Origin: Perkinsus marinus ATCC 50983
Taxonomy: Eukaryota; Perkinsozoa; Perkinsida; Perkinsidae
Assembly: GCF_000006405.1 (NCBI RefSeq)
Contig: NW_003206506.1
Coordinates: 242,898 to 306,897 of the forward strand
Direction of reading: 5' to 3'
Length of the DNA stretch: 64,000 bases
Shown: one piece after another, positions 49,501 to 60,718 of the stretch
How the letters are laid out: the number at the start of each line of letters is the position of its first letter
Position numbering within the stretch: position 1 is the stretch's first letter
Made by a program: the position numbers and the translations under genes
The notes under the pieces: model-generated
Databases searched by the model: none
What the model was told of the DNA's origin: nothing
The model's input: the letters and a program-made list of their open reading frames with translations, nothing else

Positions 49501-49597
49501 GCGATAGGACACCATAAACAGGGCCTGTAACACTGGGTGGTAGTGACAGCTCAAGAGGAGGGTTAGAGGCATTGGCTGCAGAAGCAGCAATAGGCAT
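43550..49597 (-). CDS. C2CD3-like centriolar C2-domain protein (approximate span)
   Basis: The N-terminal exons are convincing: 49597-49338 and 49293-49205 join over a 44-nt intron. They give LSLPPSVTGPVYGVLSLDL, FRVVWWGDPA and SIAYNIRCTPPKFLKYL, matching the first C2 domain of C2CD3 (LPPLVEG..., VRVRWWGE, YAIRC). C2CD3 builds centriole distal ends and appendages. Leftwards the same strand carries many coding-like pieces with low-complexity linkers, including LRVKLSVLWKTSAPHQFP, and two mutually similar segments near 46330 (LARALNLMGERVKHL) and 45430 (LLRVLTLMDEKVRYLANR). I could not join these, so the 3' end is approximate and more than one gene is possible. Confidence 0.5.
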
Positions 49598-49755
49598 TGA
49601 TTAACTGGAGATAGCTTGGCATCCTTCACTCACGCTTAGGTTATCACTTTTGTCAGGACTACACGCAACTACGAATAACAGCAGTGTCGATGAAAGCAAG
49701 CTAGAGAGTAATGTGAGATGAGGAGGTGTGGCAGTTTACGAAGAGGAGCCATGAT

Positions 49756-49818
49756 AATTTGAAGTCGATTCGAAGTTCGAATCGATTTCAAATTAGCATG
49801 AAGTTCGAATTTCGAACT
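49756..49818. repeat. Near-perfect 39-nt palindrome plus second hairpin
   Basis: Arms AATTTGAAGTCGATTCGAA (49756-49774) and TTCGAATCGATTTCAAATT (49776-49794) are complementary except one G-T position, around a single central base. AGTTCGAA-T-TTCGAACT follows at 49802-49818. TTCGAA is repeated four times. It lies just upstream of the C2CD3-like start. Confidence 0.8.
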
Positions 49819-51781
49819 ATTCGATTGGTTGTCGCATGTTCTGCTGCTGCCTAATACGGCAAGTGCTGGAGAGATTCTTGTACTCTGCCAATGTTGAGAC
49901 GAACGAAAACTCTAGTCCGCAATCCAATGACGCCGTTCATCCACATACCTAACAGAGGACAGTATCGTTAGTATTGGTGAAGGCAGAGAGGAACTTATGG
50001 AAGGCAGGACTAGACAGAACCTATAATGGATGCTAAGCCCAGCCGCTAGCTATTCTATGGGGAATCTAAACCTTTCCCGGTGCGCCTCAGAATACCGATA
50101 TTCCTCTCCACCCACTCAGAGTAATGGTAAGACTATGATATAGCCGCTACTATCCGAAGGCTACCCTGTTCCACGTAGGAACGCGAGGAGGAAGCTCCGT
50201 TATTTATAGCAGTACTAAGAAAGTGTTACATCAGTAGTCGTATCAAGCAGCATAACCGTGAAGGGAGTAGACAGATGATATGAGGTGGTTAAGGAGGGCT
50301 GATACAATCTACGGTAATCCTGATAGATCAGCTCATGGTGGCGAGGGTACTCTCTCCGATAACTCTCCATGGTTGGATTAACCAACTATCCAAGACAGAT
50401 TGGGGATACTACCAATGGTAGTCTACCATCCCTGCGCATCACGACTATCCCAATAACCATACGCAATGACTCCCACAAGTTTCGAGCAGCAGTTAGGAAA
50501 CGATCACAAGAGGTATACATTTCGAGGTATACAGATAGAGGGATGTGAAGACTCATAAGGAACAGTCCTCGAATCGAGAATCTCGATGCAAGCATCATGA
50601 TTTGTCCACACCTCAGCACTCCTGCCTGAGGCTTCGAAAGTTACCACATGCTCTTTGAGGTGATGACAATCATGCGCGTTACCTCTATGATCACCACGGC
50701 TAAACCGCAATGCAGAGAGGATCGACCAGGATTATGTTAGGGGCTGCTATTAGCTTGTATGCTCCCCAATCAGCGACACGTCTTCGAGTAATGGATACTC
50801 TCAGTACGCCACTTTGCTGTGCAACAACGTCCCCAGTTAGGGATGATTATCGATTCCCTATCAAACCACTCTCCTGGAAGACCCCCACCCAACCTACAAC
50901 TCGCCCATCTCTATGCTGCTGTTGTCAGCGCTGGAGTTGACGACCTGAAACTAAGGAAAATTACATACGGTAGTAGTGGCCAAGGAACAGGCATTCCCAT
51001 ACAAAACCCAGGTTTAAAAGATGGCAGGGGAGCTTGGGCAGTGTTAGGGCTTTGCAGTAGGGATCCTCACCACTTCCATTCCCTCAAAAGAATATAACGT
51101 CGAGACAAGTAATAGAGCTGTGAGAGAGGCTCGAGGGATGGTCGTGAACAGTTAGTATGAGTACCGTGTCGAGTATTGATAGAACATACCGCGAAGTGTA
51201 GCCTCACCAATCCTAGAGGATACGGGCTATTCGAGGTATGGGAAACCTGGCAGACGAAGGACTATTCATGATTTTGTACTCTCTCCAGTGAGGAGTGTGA
51301 AACGTTTTACGTTATCGTAGTATTCGGCGGCGAGTGAGTGCCTCGAGACCATATCCCGATGAATTGGACGAGTGAGGTTTTGGTCAACTGCGTTGCCTAT
51401 GACGGAATATACGACCGTTCTTCGGAATCTCGAAAAACGGTCTCGAAATACTCATCAACCACAGACTTGTACGCCTGCAAAAGAACCGATGAGGTTCTGA
51501 AGCACTCTTCGGAGGAGATATTGTCTCGCATGCATAAATATGTCCACAGTTCGAGTATATCATGGCTGTGATCAGGCCGCTAACACTAGCTCAGCACTTC
51601 CAATCATTGACACACATACAACAGCGAAGGATGTGGATAATAACTCGATGTAATATAACCTGTCGAGGTCGAATGAAACTATAAAAAATAAGGGGGCGGC
51701 GAAATTCCCTCAAGCGACGGTCCACACTATGATTGCAACAAAGGCATCATGTATGCCGAGTCAGCCATCATGATTTGACGA
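49819..51781. other. Gene-poor stretch
   Basis: Nearly 2 kb with only unsupported short frames on both strands; no exon pair, RNA gene or repeat recognised. It contains the 5' flank of the C2CD3-like gene and the 3' flank of the ERp29-like gene. Confidence 0.45.
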
Positions 51782-52936
51782 TCACAGTTCCTCACTGGCC
51801 TTAGAAGCATTTTCCACCGCCTCCTTACAGACCTCCAGTACCTATGGACGCACGTCATAACAGAATGATAAATGAGATGCGTGATGGAAAACTAAGAGAG
51901 AGTTCTTATAGATGCTGTTTACTTTCAACTTCTTCGTCATTTCAGCGCGTTTGTCTTTGTTGATGGAATCCTTCTTTTTCTCCAGCATGGAGGAGACCCT
52001 TTCGATCTCCTTGGAGCAGTAGTCGTCTCCCTTCACAGAGGCCTTCTCGAGAATCGTCGGGAAAAACTGATGACGTTTACACCACGTATATAACAGCCTA
52101 CAACAATTTTAGATCCTCACCTTGACCAGGTCATGCTCTTTGAACTCGTCGGATAATGCGGCTTCTTGTGCTTTTTTCAACAGCTCAGCTCTTTTATCGC
52201 TCGATTGGCTGGAGAAGTACTCACCAAAAAGCCGCTGAACAACATCCATTGAGCGTATTGGGTAGTCACCAGCAACTTACATTGAAGTAAGGTAGAGTAG
52301 CCCCCATCACCGTCAGTTCTATACCGTTATTCGTGAGCCACTCAATCAATTTGGTCTTATCCGTTAAGGTGTTCCCATCTCTATACCTCGATACCTCCTT
52401 ACCGTCAAAGAAGAGGATAAAAACGGGTACGTTTTCGGCATCTACATCCGGTATTATAAAGAATGATGTAGGACTGTTTATCTCACTATAGCTCTTAGCC
52501 AATTCCAGCAACTCAGGGGACCTGCCTTCTTTCTCGAGTTTAACTTCAGCGGTCAATAGATTCTTGCCCTTAGCAGAAGCCTGACATATGACTTATATTG
52601 GAAGTTGGGTCTGGCCCGCGGGTGGACTATAGGTTCTTTTCACTGATACTTGAGCGATTTCTCCAAACAGGATCTCGTTGGCCCCATCAGTCGCCTCCGC
52701 ATCGAAACGTACAAGGACATGATGCTGATTACTCGATATCACCTGAATGAGTGTATGCCAATTGAACGCTGAGTGTAGAGTTGCTGCTGCTGTGTCTATA
52801 GTACCTTGTCAAAGGTCAAAGGGTCCAACGACACCACTCCCTTGAGAATTATCCCCTCAGACAGATTCATGCTGAGAGACAGCAGCAACAAGAATGAATA
52901 GGAGAGGAGTGAAGATGATTTGCTCCCGCCAAACAT
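51782..52936 (-). CDS. ERp29-like ER luminal chaperone (PDI-related)
   Basis: Redox-inactive PDI relative. Exons 52936-52805 (signal peptide LLSYSFLLLLSLSMNLSEG, then VSLDPLTFDKV), 52742-52650 (QHHVLVRFDAE), 52580-52281 (FFIIPDVDAENVPVFILFF, LIEWLTNNGIEL) and 52234-52121 (FGEYFSSQSSDKRAELL) join in frame. Further helical exons (KEIERVSSMLEKKKDSINK) lead to VLEVCKEAVENASKASEEL and a stop at 51782-51784. The thioredoxin fold lacks a CxxC, as in ERp29, and the helical D domain follows. The C terminus SEEL resembles the KEEL retrieval signal. Role: folding or escort of secretory proteins. Confidence 0.85.
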
Positions 52937-53347
52937 GATTGGATCACAATATCCGAAAACTGATGTTACTGCTGATATACAACGACGAAGACGAATCTCC
53001 ATTGATTCGAAATAACGCGATATTAGCCGGAACGAGACAGATAGGAGTGATTCGCAATGAGCGGGTACAACTGCACGCGTGTCACTTCACGCATTCTCGA
53101 TTGGCACGCAAACGCCATGGTGATACGTGGAGCCGCACACGAATGGCCATAACAAACATGGCAATCACAAACTTGCATTAGAGGTCTGGTGTAAAAACAT
53201 ATCAAGTTACCACTTCGAAATGCATATAACAACACAACAAGCTTGCCTTGCCACATCAATATCTGACTCAACGTCGTAATACGACTAGGACAATTAGAAA
53301 CTGCCGTCGTGGAGCGCCTTCATAGCCATTATTGCTAGGCAGCAACA
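52937..53347. other. No supported gene
   Basis: Intergenic sequence between the ERp29-like start and the 3' end of eS12. No convincing exon. Confidence 0.5.
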
Positions 53348-53939
53348 TTACTGGGAAGCAATGTGGTTGTTAAGGAACCTAAGTCCCTCGTTATCCTCAT
53401 CACCATAGTTGGTGACGGCGACAACAGAGGCACCAACAACCTTGCGAGGGTTGCCATCCTTATCGATCTTGCATAGACCGGCCCACTCGCCCAGCTGCTT
53501 GTTGTCTGGAACCTCGATCAGAGGGACGTTCTGCTCAAGGCAGAGGGCCTGAATGAGCTTCTTGTAGTTATCCTCGTTACAGGAAGAAGCAAGGAAGCAC
53601 ACCTGAAGATGGAGATACATGAGCCAACAATAACCAGTTGTTGACAGAATTTATCAAAACAGATGAAGAGCGGAAGTATACATGCAACACATCCGGAGAG
53701 ATCCGTGTATTACATTAGCGCGACCTGCTTCCAAGGCCTTGGCGGTCTCGTGGAGGCCCCTGACGAGACCATCAACGGCGATGGCGTTCTTGAGAACACG
53801 ACGGATGGCAGAGTTAAGATCCGTGACTGCCTCCTCGACCTGAAAAATGATGATATACTGCCTTCCTCCATCAATCTGCTGCCTCCACGACTACCTCGAT
53901 GGGCTGGTCGATTTCCTCAGCAGCGTCGATGTCAGACAT
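53348..53939 (-). CDS. RPS12: 40S ribosomal protein eS12
   Basis: Three exons (53939-53895, 53839-53714, 53602-53348; introns 55 and 111 nt) give 141 residues. The start [15 protein letters not shown] is acidic as in other eS12 proteins. Then [48 protein letters not shown] and [20 protein letters not shown] match the L7Ae-like eS12 family from end to end. Component of the small-subunit beak. Confidence 0.97.
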
Positions 53940-54126
53940 GATGATATGAGTTTGCTATTGGCAACTATGACCTCAGATTATTTTATGCAGCTCTCGGCAT
54001 AAAATCGATTGATCGATCGATTTACAGCGCATAATGCACGTAGTTCATACGTATATTCTCCCCAGAGAGGTTGGGCTACGAGCAACCAGTTCGTTATATT
54101 CTCTAGTCGTATCGCTCATATAACCT

Positions 54127-54520
54127 GTATTGAAGTATGTTTCGTGGTGGCATAGCTGCCCCATGGGAGAGATCAGCTGTATTGGGTGGCATAGCCGCCC
54201 CATGGGAGAAATTAGCTGTATTGAAGTGTATTTCGGGGTGGCATAGCCGCCCCATGGGAGAGATTAGTTGTATTGAAGTATATCTCGGGGTGACATAGCC
54301 GCCCCATGGGAGAGATTAGTTGTATTGAAGTATATCTCGGGGTGACATAGCCGCCCCATGGGAGAGATTGGTTGTATTGAAGTATATCGCGGGGTGGCAT
54401 AGCCGCCCCATGGGAGAGATTAGCTGTATTAAAGTATATTTCGGGGTGGCATAGCTGCGGCACGAGAGAAATTAACTTGAGTGTATTCTTGGGCGGCATT
54501 GCTATCGGAGAAATTAAATG
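54127..54520. repeat. 52-bp minisatellite
   Basis: Six to seven copies. The block GCCCCATGGGAGA recurs at 54158, 54197, 54249, 54301, 54353 and 54405, that is one 39-bp step then four exact 52-bp steps; outer copies decay. The unit has GGGGTGGCATAGCC, CCCCATGGGAGAGATTAG and TGTATTGAAGTATAT. An open frame on the minus strand through it is repeat-derived and not a gene. Confidence 0.95.
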
Positions 54521-54628
54521 AGATTGAGGATTTCTCTCAGTGGCATAACTGCCCCCCTCACTAAATGCAGGTGAGGTCCATCGAAAGGTGTATGAACCGT
54601 ACTCAAAGTTGGATCCACGAGTAGTGAT

Positions 54629-55545
54629 GTGGAGCAGCTCTTCTCATTAGTCATGGTTTCATCATGGTCCCATTATAGCCCTCAAATAGGTGTTCCTAAT
54701 GGATGCAGGCCAGGCCCCAGGAATGACATGGAATCGAGAATGCTCAATCATATGGCTAGACAGGAACAACAACAGCTGAATGCTCGCGGGCCTTCAAACA
54801 TGAGGTATTTACTCCTAAAGCTCGCCCAACATGCCTGTACATCAGACCTCGCTCATCGAGGATGACAGAGAGCTCCTTACCCCTGGGTGGCATGATGCCT
54901 GCGGAGGGTGATGGAGAAGCAGGTCGGAGAGAGCGACGACATATGGCAAGGAAGGCTGTAGCAGTTTCAATGACAGACGGCTGTGTACCCTACTCAGCTG
55001 AGGTAGTGGAGTCGATGGAGCCGAGCCCGCACTGTCGACCATAGGCGCCTTATCGTCATTCTCGCATAACGGAGAGTAGTCTCAGAGGAGCCGCCATGGT
55101 AGAGGACCGAGGCTCGATACCCAAACACATCTCACATGTCACTCTCAACAAGTGATAACTTCTCCAGACGCTCTCATTGGATAGTTTGCTCAGTGATCTG
55201 CGGCCGCCAGACAACTTATCTCGAGGTCTCCGGGCAGAATCGCAGGTAGAATCCCGAGGGAAGGCTAGGGTACATGGAGCTAGGGCTGGTAGTAGTAGCA
55301 TTATCGGTGTGCATGGATTGTGGGTGGCCCATTCAGCCTCTGCCACACTGAGCCCTTCCTTGGTGCCATGTCTTGCTGATGGAGAGGACGTGGCACAACC
55401 GTGTGACGATGATGACATTGGCAATGCTAATAAGCACACAATAGCAGCAGCACTAGGAGCATCTATCGGCAGCGAACAACAGGATCCTCTCCCATTCAAG
55501 AGAGCTTATGGTCTCCATGCAAATGGAACACCTACTGGTGCATAG
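54629..55545 (+). CDS. Possible hydrophilic protein, unrecognised
   Basis: Plus-strand frames 54629-54865, 54862-55044 and 55177-55545 (ending in DDDDIGNANKHTIAAALGAS and a stop) have coding-like composition and could be exons of one gene. Splice joins are ambiguous, and a minus-strand frame covers part of the same DNA. No domain recognised. Confidence 0.25.
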
Positions 55546-55739
55546 GATCATGCAGGCTCCATTACTCATGCGATGTTTTTCTAATTAATTCCTGCTATCT
55601 CCAGACTTCAAGCAAGACTGTTGAGTAACCCTGGTACTCATTGTTGACCATAGTTATATTGAGCATGGTAATACCATCACCCGGCTTCCCGCGAGGTAGT
55701 GCCGAGCTTACAGATTCCGCCAAGAGAGGTAGAATGCGG

Positions 55740-57100
55740 TGGAACACGTATGGCGTTGGCGGTCATTGTTATCATCATTAAAATGGCCAGTGATTGGCAT
55801 CCTTGTATTCCTACAAGGGCAATCGGCTGCTTTTGGTTATATAGTCTGTACACTTTCGGCGGTTATTATGTTTGGATCTCCTCTCATACTGCTCACCAGG
55901 CAGTGCCTGGCAGGCACAACCTCGCCTCCTCGGTACTCGTAGCTGCAACTCTCATCGATATCTCGATCCCTTTCCCTGCCACCGTGTCATATGAGTATTC
56001 CCTACTCTAGTAGTACCTGCGTATTCATCATTAGGATCACTGGACACAATTTGGGAGTTCCAAATTCGAGTATGTGGTGGGTCCTAAATTGGGACCCGCC
56101 CTATACTCCATGAGGGTATTTCGGTAGCGGACAGGATTCTCAGCTGGGCTCCTCCGGGTGCTGCCAGCTACACGGCATTTCGGAGTCAAACAGGGCACAA
56201 GGAGACTTGACTAGCAATCTTCTTTCCAGGTAGAGATAATAGCCTCGAAGGCTGACTCCAAGCGTTCTGTTCATATTTACTGTAGCCCTTCCCAGTAGCG
56301 ATTGAACTGTTGCGTTATTGCGATGAATTCTCAATGCGATATGCAAGGGATGATGCGATGAGCCATTGTCGGAGGCCCAAAAGACTCGTGGGATAGTATT
56401 CATCCCTTCTCGTGCCGCACTATACGTCGCGGCGATATCGATTATGCTGTGTAACGATTCACTTATGTTGGTGCACGCCTTGTGCCTTCCCCTTAAAGGT
56501 ATAGTCTACTCCCTATGAAGATAGCATCTAAGGGAGATATCTGGGTCCGCAGCGCACAGTCCGCTGCTTTTGTCATCTATCGGTGTCTTTCAGGTCACAT
56601 ACTACATTTGCCTGCAGTGGTCGGATGTTTTTGGTCATATGCCTTACCACGTTTGGGCTCATCTATACTGGAGCGATAGTGGTAGCACATAAGGAGGATC
56701 ATGTGGACTCATGGCGCTGGGTACAGGTGACAACAAGGTATGAAGAATAAACGAATGGTCCATTTCACGATAGAGATGTTTCCCACTATTTCATACTTCT
56801 TATTGTTGTCCCTTGCTCCCTTCATAAACCATAACACCTGTCCATGTTTGAAAAGGTAAGAGGTAAACCAGTTGACCCCTCCCTCTGATACGAGTCATTT
56901 TCCTAGTGGAGCCTCTACTTCGGCTTAGCCCAGTACGATCTACTTCGTCACTCGTCATTGAGAGTTGCTGTTTTACAACTTGCTGTAGCGATAATCCCTC
57001 GAGGATGGAGAGAATGGGTGGGCAATTTTCTCAAGAATACCCAGAATAAGATAGTGGTGGCCTCCACCGACATAGTGGGCCGGCATTCATCGTAGCGTCA
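55740..57100 (+). CDS. Possible multi-pass membrane protein, weakly SWEET-like
   Basis: Hydrophobic plus-strand segments occur at 55785-55940 (LKWPVIGILVFLQGQSAAFG, VIMFGSPLILL), 55950-55990 (IDISIPFPAT), 56640-56730 (FLVICLTTFGLIYTGAIVV) and 56908-57000 (WSLYFGLAQYD). The SPL...IPFP...WSLYxGL order faintly resembles SWEET sugar transporters. I could not define start, stop or all joins, so this is only a pointer. Confidence 0.3.
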
Positions 57101-57801
57101 GTACCGTCATCTTTACTAAAACTACGCCACTTCATCCACGCAGTAAGGGCATCGTTGGTTTATGTGCACTGCGAGAATCATGTTAATAGACTCTGCAGTT
57201 CTGCTACTGGTATTTGGCTGGCTGTGGTATCTATATCCGTGATTCTGCACTACCCGATGAGCTACCTCATATAGGCAGTGTTTTCAGGTATTGGCAATGT
57301 TCATACTTACTTGGACAGCTTGAACGATTCATGTAGTGAATGTTATCGGCTGATTTCTGTTACGCCAGATTATATCTCTGATCTCATCAAATGAGCACTA
57401 CGATACTGAACACGCTAGAGAACCAGTCTAATAAAGAAGCGATCTGTTATACCCATTATCACGAATCGATTGTAAACCGCCTGCCTTTAACACCAATAAC
57501 ACACGAGCAAAAGAGATGTTCATCCATTAGCGATACAAGTTAGTGATACTCGTGAGCCGCTCGGCGATCAACATTGGGGCAACACGCGAGCCTACTGAAT
57601 GCTGAGGGCTATGCGGTGGTATTCACTTACCAAACACAAGGCGAAAACTTTCCGAAAATGTTCACGCAACTCATAAAAAATATATCCAGTCAGAATTCGA
57701 TCCATCCGACCGATTCTCGAATATACCAACACACAGGGGTTTGTTTGTGTCAAATCTATTGAAGTTATTCCAAGTAATCGTAATGAAGACCCCTTCCCTG
57801 T

Positions 57802-59821
57802 TCATTCGCGTCCCACTGCTTGTACAGTTTCTGCGGAACTTCTTTCATCCTCAGACATGGTAAGATCAGTACTGCTTTTTCTGACAATTTCTGGTTCTAA
57901 TGTACGAACAGACGGAGAGCCATACAATCTGGAATGTGATGACTGTGATGAATCACTGTGACGGATACTATCCCTTGGGGATGGTTGTAGTGTGATATCG
58001 TTTTCATAGAGCTCATCATTCTCCTCATAATACGACATTGTACTCTCAGCCGATGCAAAGAGCAGAACCTTATGGTCTCGGGGAGTAGTGGTAGCCGAGT
58101 AGGAAGGGACTTCTTCGAATGATGACTGACGACGAGCATCATCATCATCATCAGCATAAGTATGAATAATATCATACAATATTATTACTATAAACTTAGA
58201 GAGTAGCGGCCCCGCCGCAATATTCGGAATAGCATTGGAGCAGTATGTGTATAGGGATGGCAGCGAGGAACAGAATAATTTGACGAGTAATATTAAATAT
58301 TATTAGGTACGTTCGATCAACCCTCGCTATTGATAAGAGGGCTTCCCAAATTAGTATTATGATAACAGTATGACTCTCCACTCGCCACATGATTTACCGA
58401 ATCCAAGTGGTTCTCGCCGGTGGCAGTAACACAGCCACCATCGACATCATCATCAACCTCTGTTAGCCTCTCAAAATGGGCAGCTTCTTCAGTGGCATAT
58501 CTGTTGAATGACTTAGAATGATGCTCGCCCTCAATCGGTGTCCTATTACCTTATCCGTAAGGTGGAGTATGTAACTATCCCAACTATCGATACCGCTACA
58601 GCCATTGTTTGACGGAGGGATAACCAATCATCGAAGAGTACCACAGACATCAACTGGGAGGACATCAGTTGGAGAGGACGACCAAGAACGAGTTCTTACT
58701 ATGGTAGCTACTTCCTTCCCAATGCCTGCAATGCAAAGTGTTAAACTGCTGGTAACTTCCACCAGACGATACTCAGCGAAAAGCAAAAGGAAAGCCAGGA
58801 TTGCCGTGGCACATATGATACATATAGGCAGCACCTGTTGGACGGAGCTAACAGTCTTCTTTCGGGAATGCACTACTCACGAGATGTTCATCTCCCGAAG
58901 TGTCGATGGGTATTGATAGATGAGGTACATCGAGTAGTATAGCCAAGGGTAGGAGGGCAAGAGCCGATACAGGCTGTGTGAGGTACCTGTAAGAGGCATG
59001 GGCCGGGGATGCCCTATCCAGGCTATTACATCAATTGAAGTGCGCTAAATTGGGCGCATTGGGTTTGGACCAACACCCAACGGAATGCTGTACATAGCAC
59101 GGCAAGTGCTACAAATAGTATGCCGAACCAGTCATCCACTTGCATACCTCAAAGAGACAGAATGACCAAGTATAGCAGGTCTAGTACTACTCACCGGGTA
59201 CACTAGATGATATTGCAATCATGATCGTTAGGGCACACGACATAATAGTCCATCGAAATTTCTCGATACCGAAAAGTAACTGTGGATTGAATAATTGAAG
59301 ATACACTGAAGGAGGGTGCTGCTGTATTACTCCGACTAGATATGTCATAACTACTGCACTTGACTTCACAACAGTCATCGCTGTAATCGATATCCTGGCA
59401 TAAGATAGATTAGATAGGCCAATATCTGATGCCGCACACACAGCAATCGGGACGATCCTGAGGGGATATTCTGTCACAGATGAGGTTATCTCGGATTATT
59501 ACGCTTTTATATACTCCTTAGTAGATATCACTGGTTTATGGAATTTAGATGGCCACAGAGTAAATAGTAGATAAAGGACAATGGAGGTAGTTGAGAAATG
59601 TATGAAGGTTACTATAAGAGGAAATTTGACACCGAGGTTCGAGAACAAGTATCTGAGCATATATAAGCCGGATAGCAGCATCGAGTGACTAGGTAGTACT
59701 TGTTTAATGCTGTGATAGACATACTTGTAGCATACCATCCCAATACTGCTAAGGCCACCCTAAGTATCTGGCGCGGTGATAGATGCTCAGGTGTAGGAGA
59801 GGATGAAGTAGGGGAGGTCAT
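57802..59821 (-). CDS. SLC35C2-like nucleotide-sugar/triose-P family transporter
   Basis: Ten-helix drug/metabolite transporter of the TPT group. Exon 1 (59821-59700) has ATSMSITALNK, joined over 47 nt to YLFSNLGVKFPLIVTFIHF. Then come LRIVPIAVCAASDIGLSNLS, ISITAMTVVKSSAVVMTYL, FGILFVALAVLCTAFRWVL, YLTQPVSALALLPLAILL, AEYRLVEVTSSLTLCIAGIG and TMAVAVSIVGIVTYSTLR, which align in order with SLC35C2. The Lys-Ser pair (VKSS) and the RW motif are conserved. A long acidic, Ser-rich cytosolic tail (HFERLTEVDDD, then YSATTTPRDHK... to 57802) follows. SLC35C2 supports Golgi fucosylation; the substrate here is unknown. The exon join near 59480-59560 is unresolved. Confidence 0.8.
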
Positions 59822-60642
59822 GTATCGTCAGTTGAGTAGTGGCAGTAGCTAGGCGAGAGGCATATAACTCAAACGTGATTAACTAACAATGACTAATTTG
59901 GAGAGGGTCCTCAGTGAAACATCAACGACGGGGCCAAGTTAAATGAATAGTCGTGTGCAGTATTCACATCTAGGGAAGGGTAGAGCATGCAGATCCGGCA
60001 CAGTGTACACGTCCCTACTACAGAATATGATTATGATGTGCCGCAGTGAGAGGCAGACGTCGGAAGGCATGTACAGAGATAGCGGCTGTTGGGCACTCTC
60101 ACTGTGATGAGGCTAGGTGTGATCACACAAATATCATAGAGTGTAGTAACTGGGAAGAATACAGTATAAAAATCCTTTCACTACACTCCTGTTGCCTCGC
60201 ACACTCACTGATATCGTGTAAAGTAACTTATAAGAGGTATGTGGTGTGGAATAATCATCTCCCTCTATATCAAGCCCCTTTTACCCGGATATCCATGATC
60301 TCCACTCCACCACTACACAACCAATCCTCACTGATACATCGAGTATCTGATATCTCCTAGTGCATATATCCTAACACTGCCTCTTTACGGTAACACATAC
60401 TTTAATGCTGCCACTACAAGGGATGATCACAGGTTGTGATGAAAGTCCCTGGTTATCATATATCGCTACCAAACGACTGTGGTACTAGAGTGATAGCCAG
60501 ATGAATAGGCCGCTGTTGAGCAGTGACTGCTACTATACTACCAATACAGTATTAGAATCTAATCTCCTCATCTCTAAGCATAATATTAGTGTACTAACAG
60601 ATTAGAGCGGCTCGAGTTAAAGATGGATCCCAGGTACCCCAA

Positions 60643-60674
<32 letters not shown>

Positions 60675-60718
60675 CTAGCGCAACACGAGATGGAGTGTAG
60701 AAAATGGTTATAGCATAT
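59822..60718. repeat. Intergenic stretch with (GAT)n tract
   Basis: No supportable exon. A (GAT)n tract of about ten units lies at 60644-60675 near the 3' end of LEO1. Confidence 0.55.

Noticed and set aside
54212-54499. Minus-strand 95-residue repetitive frame
   Set aside because: Derived wholly from the 52-bp minisatellite; 52 is not a multiple of 3, the frame survives only by chance lack of stops.
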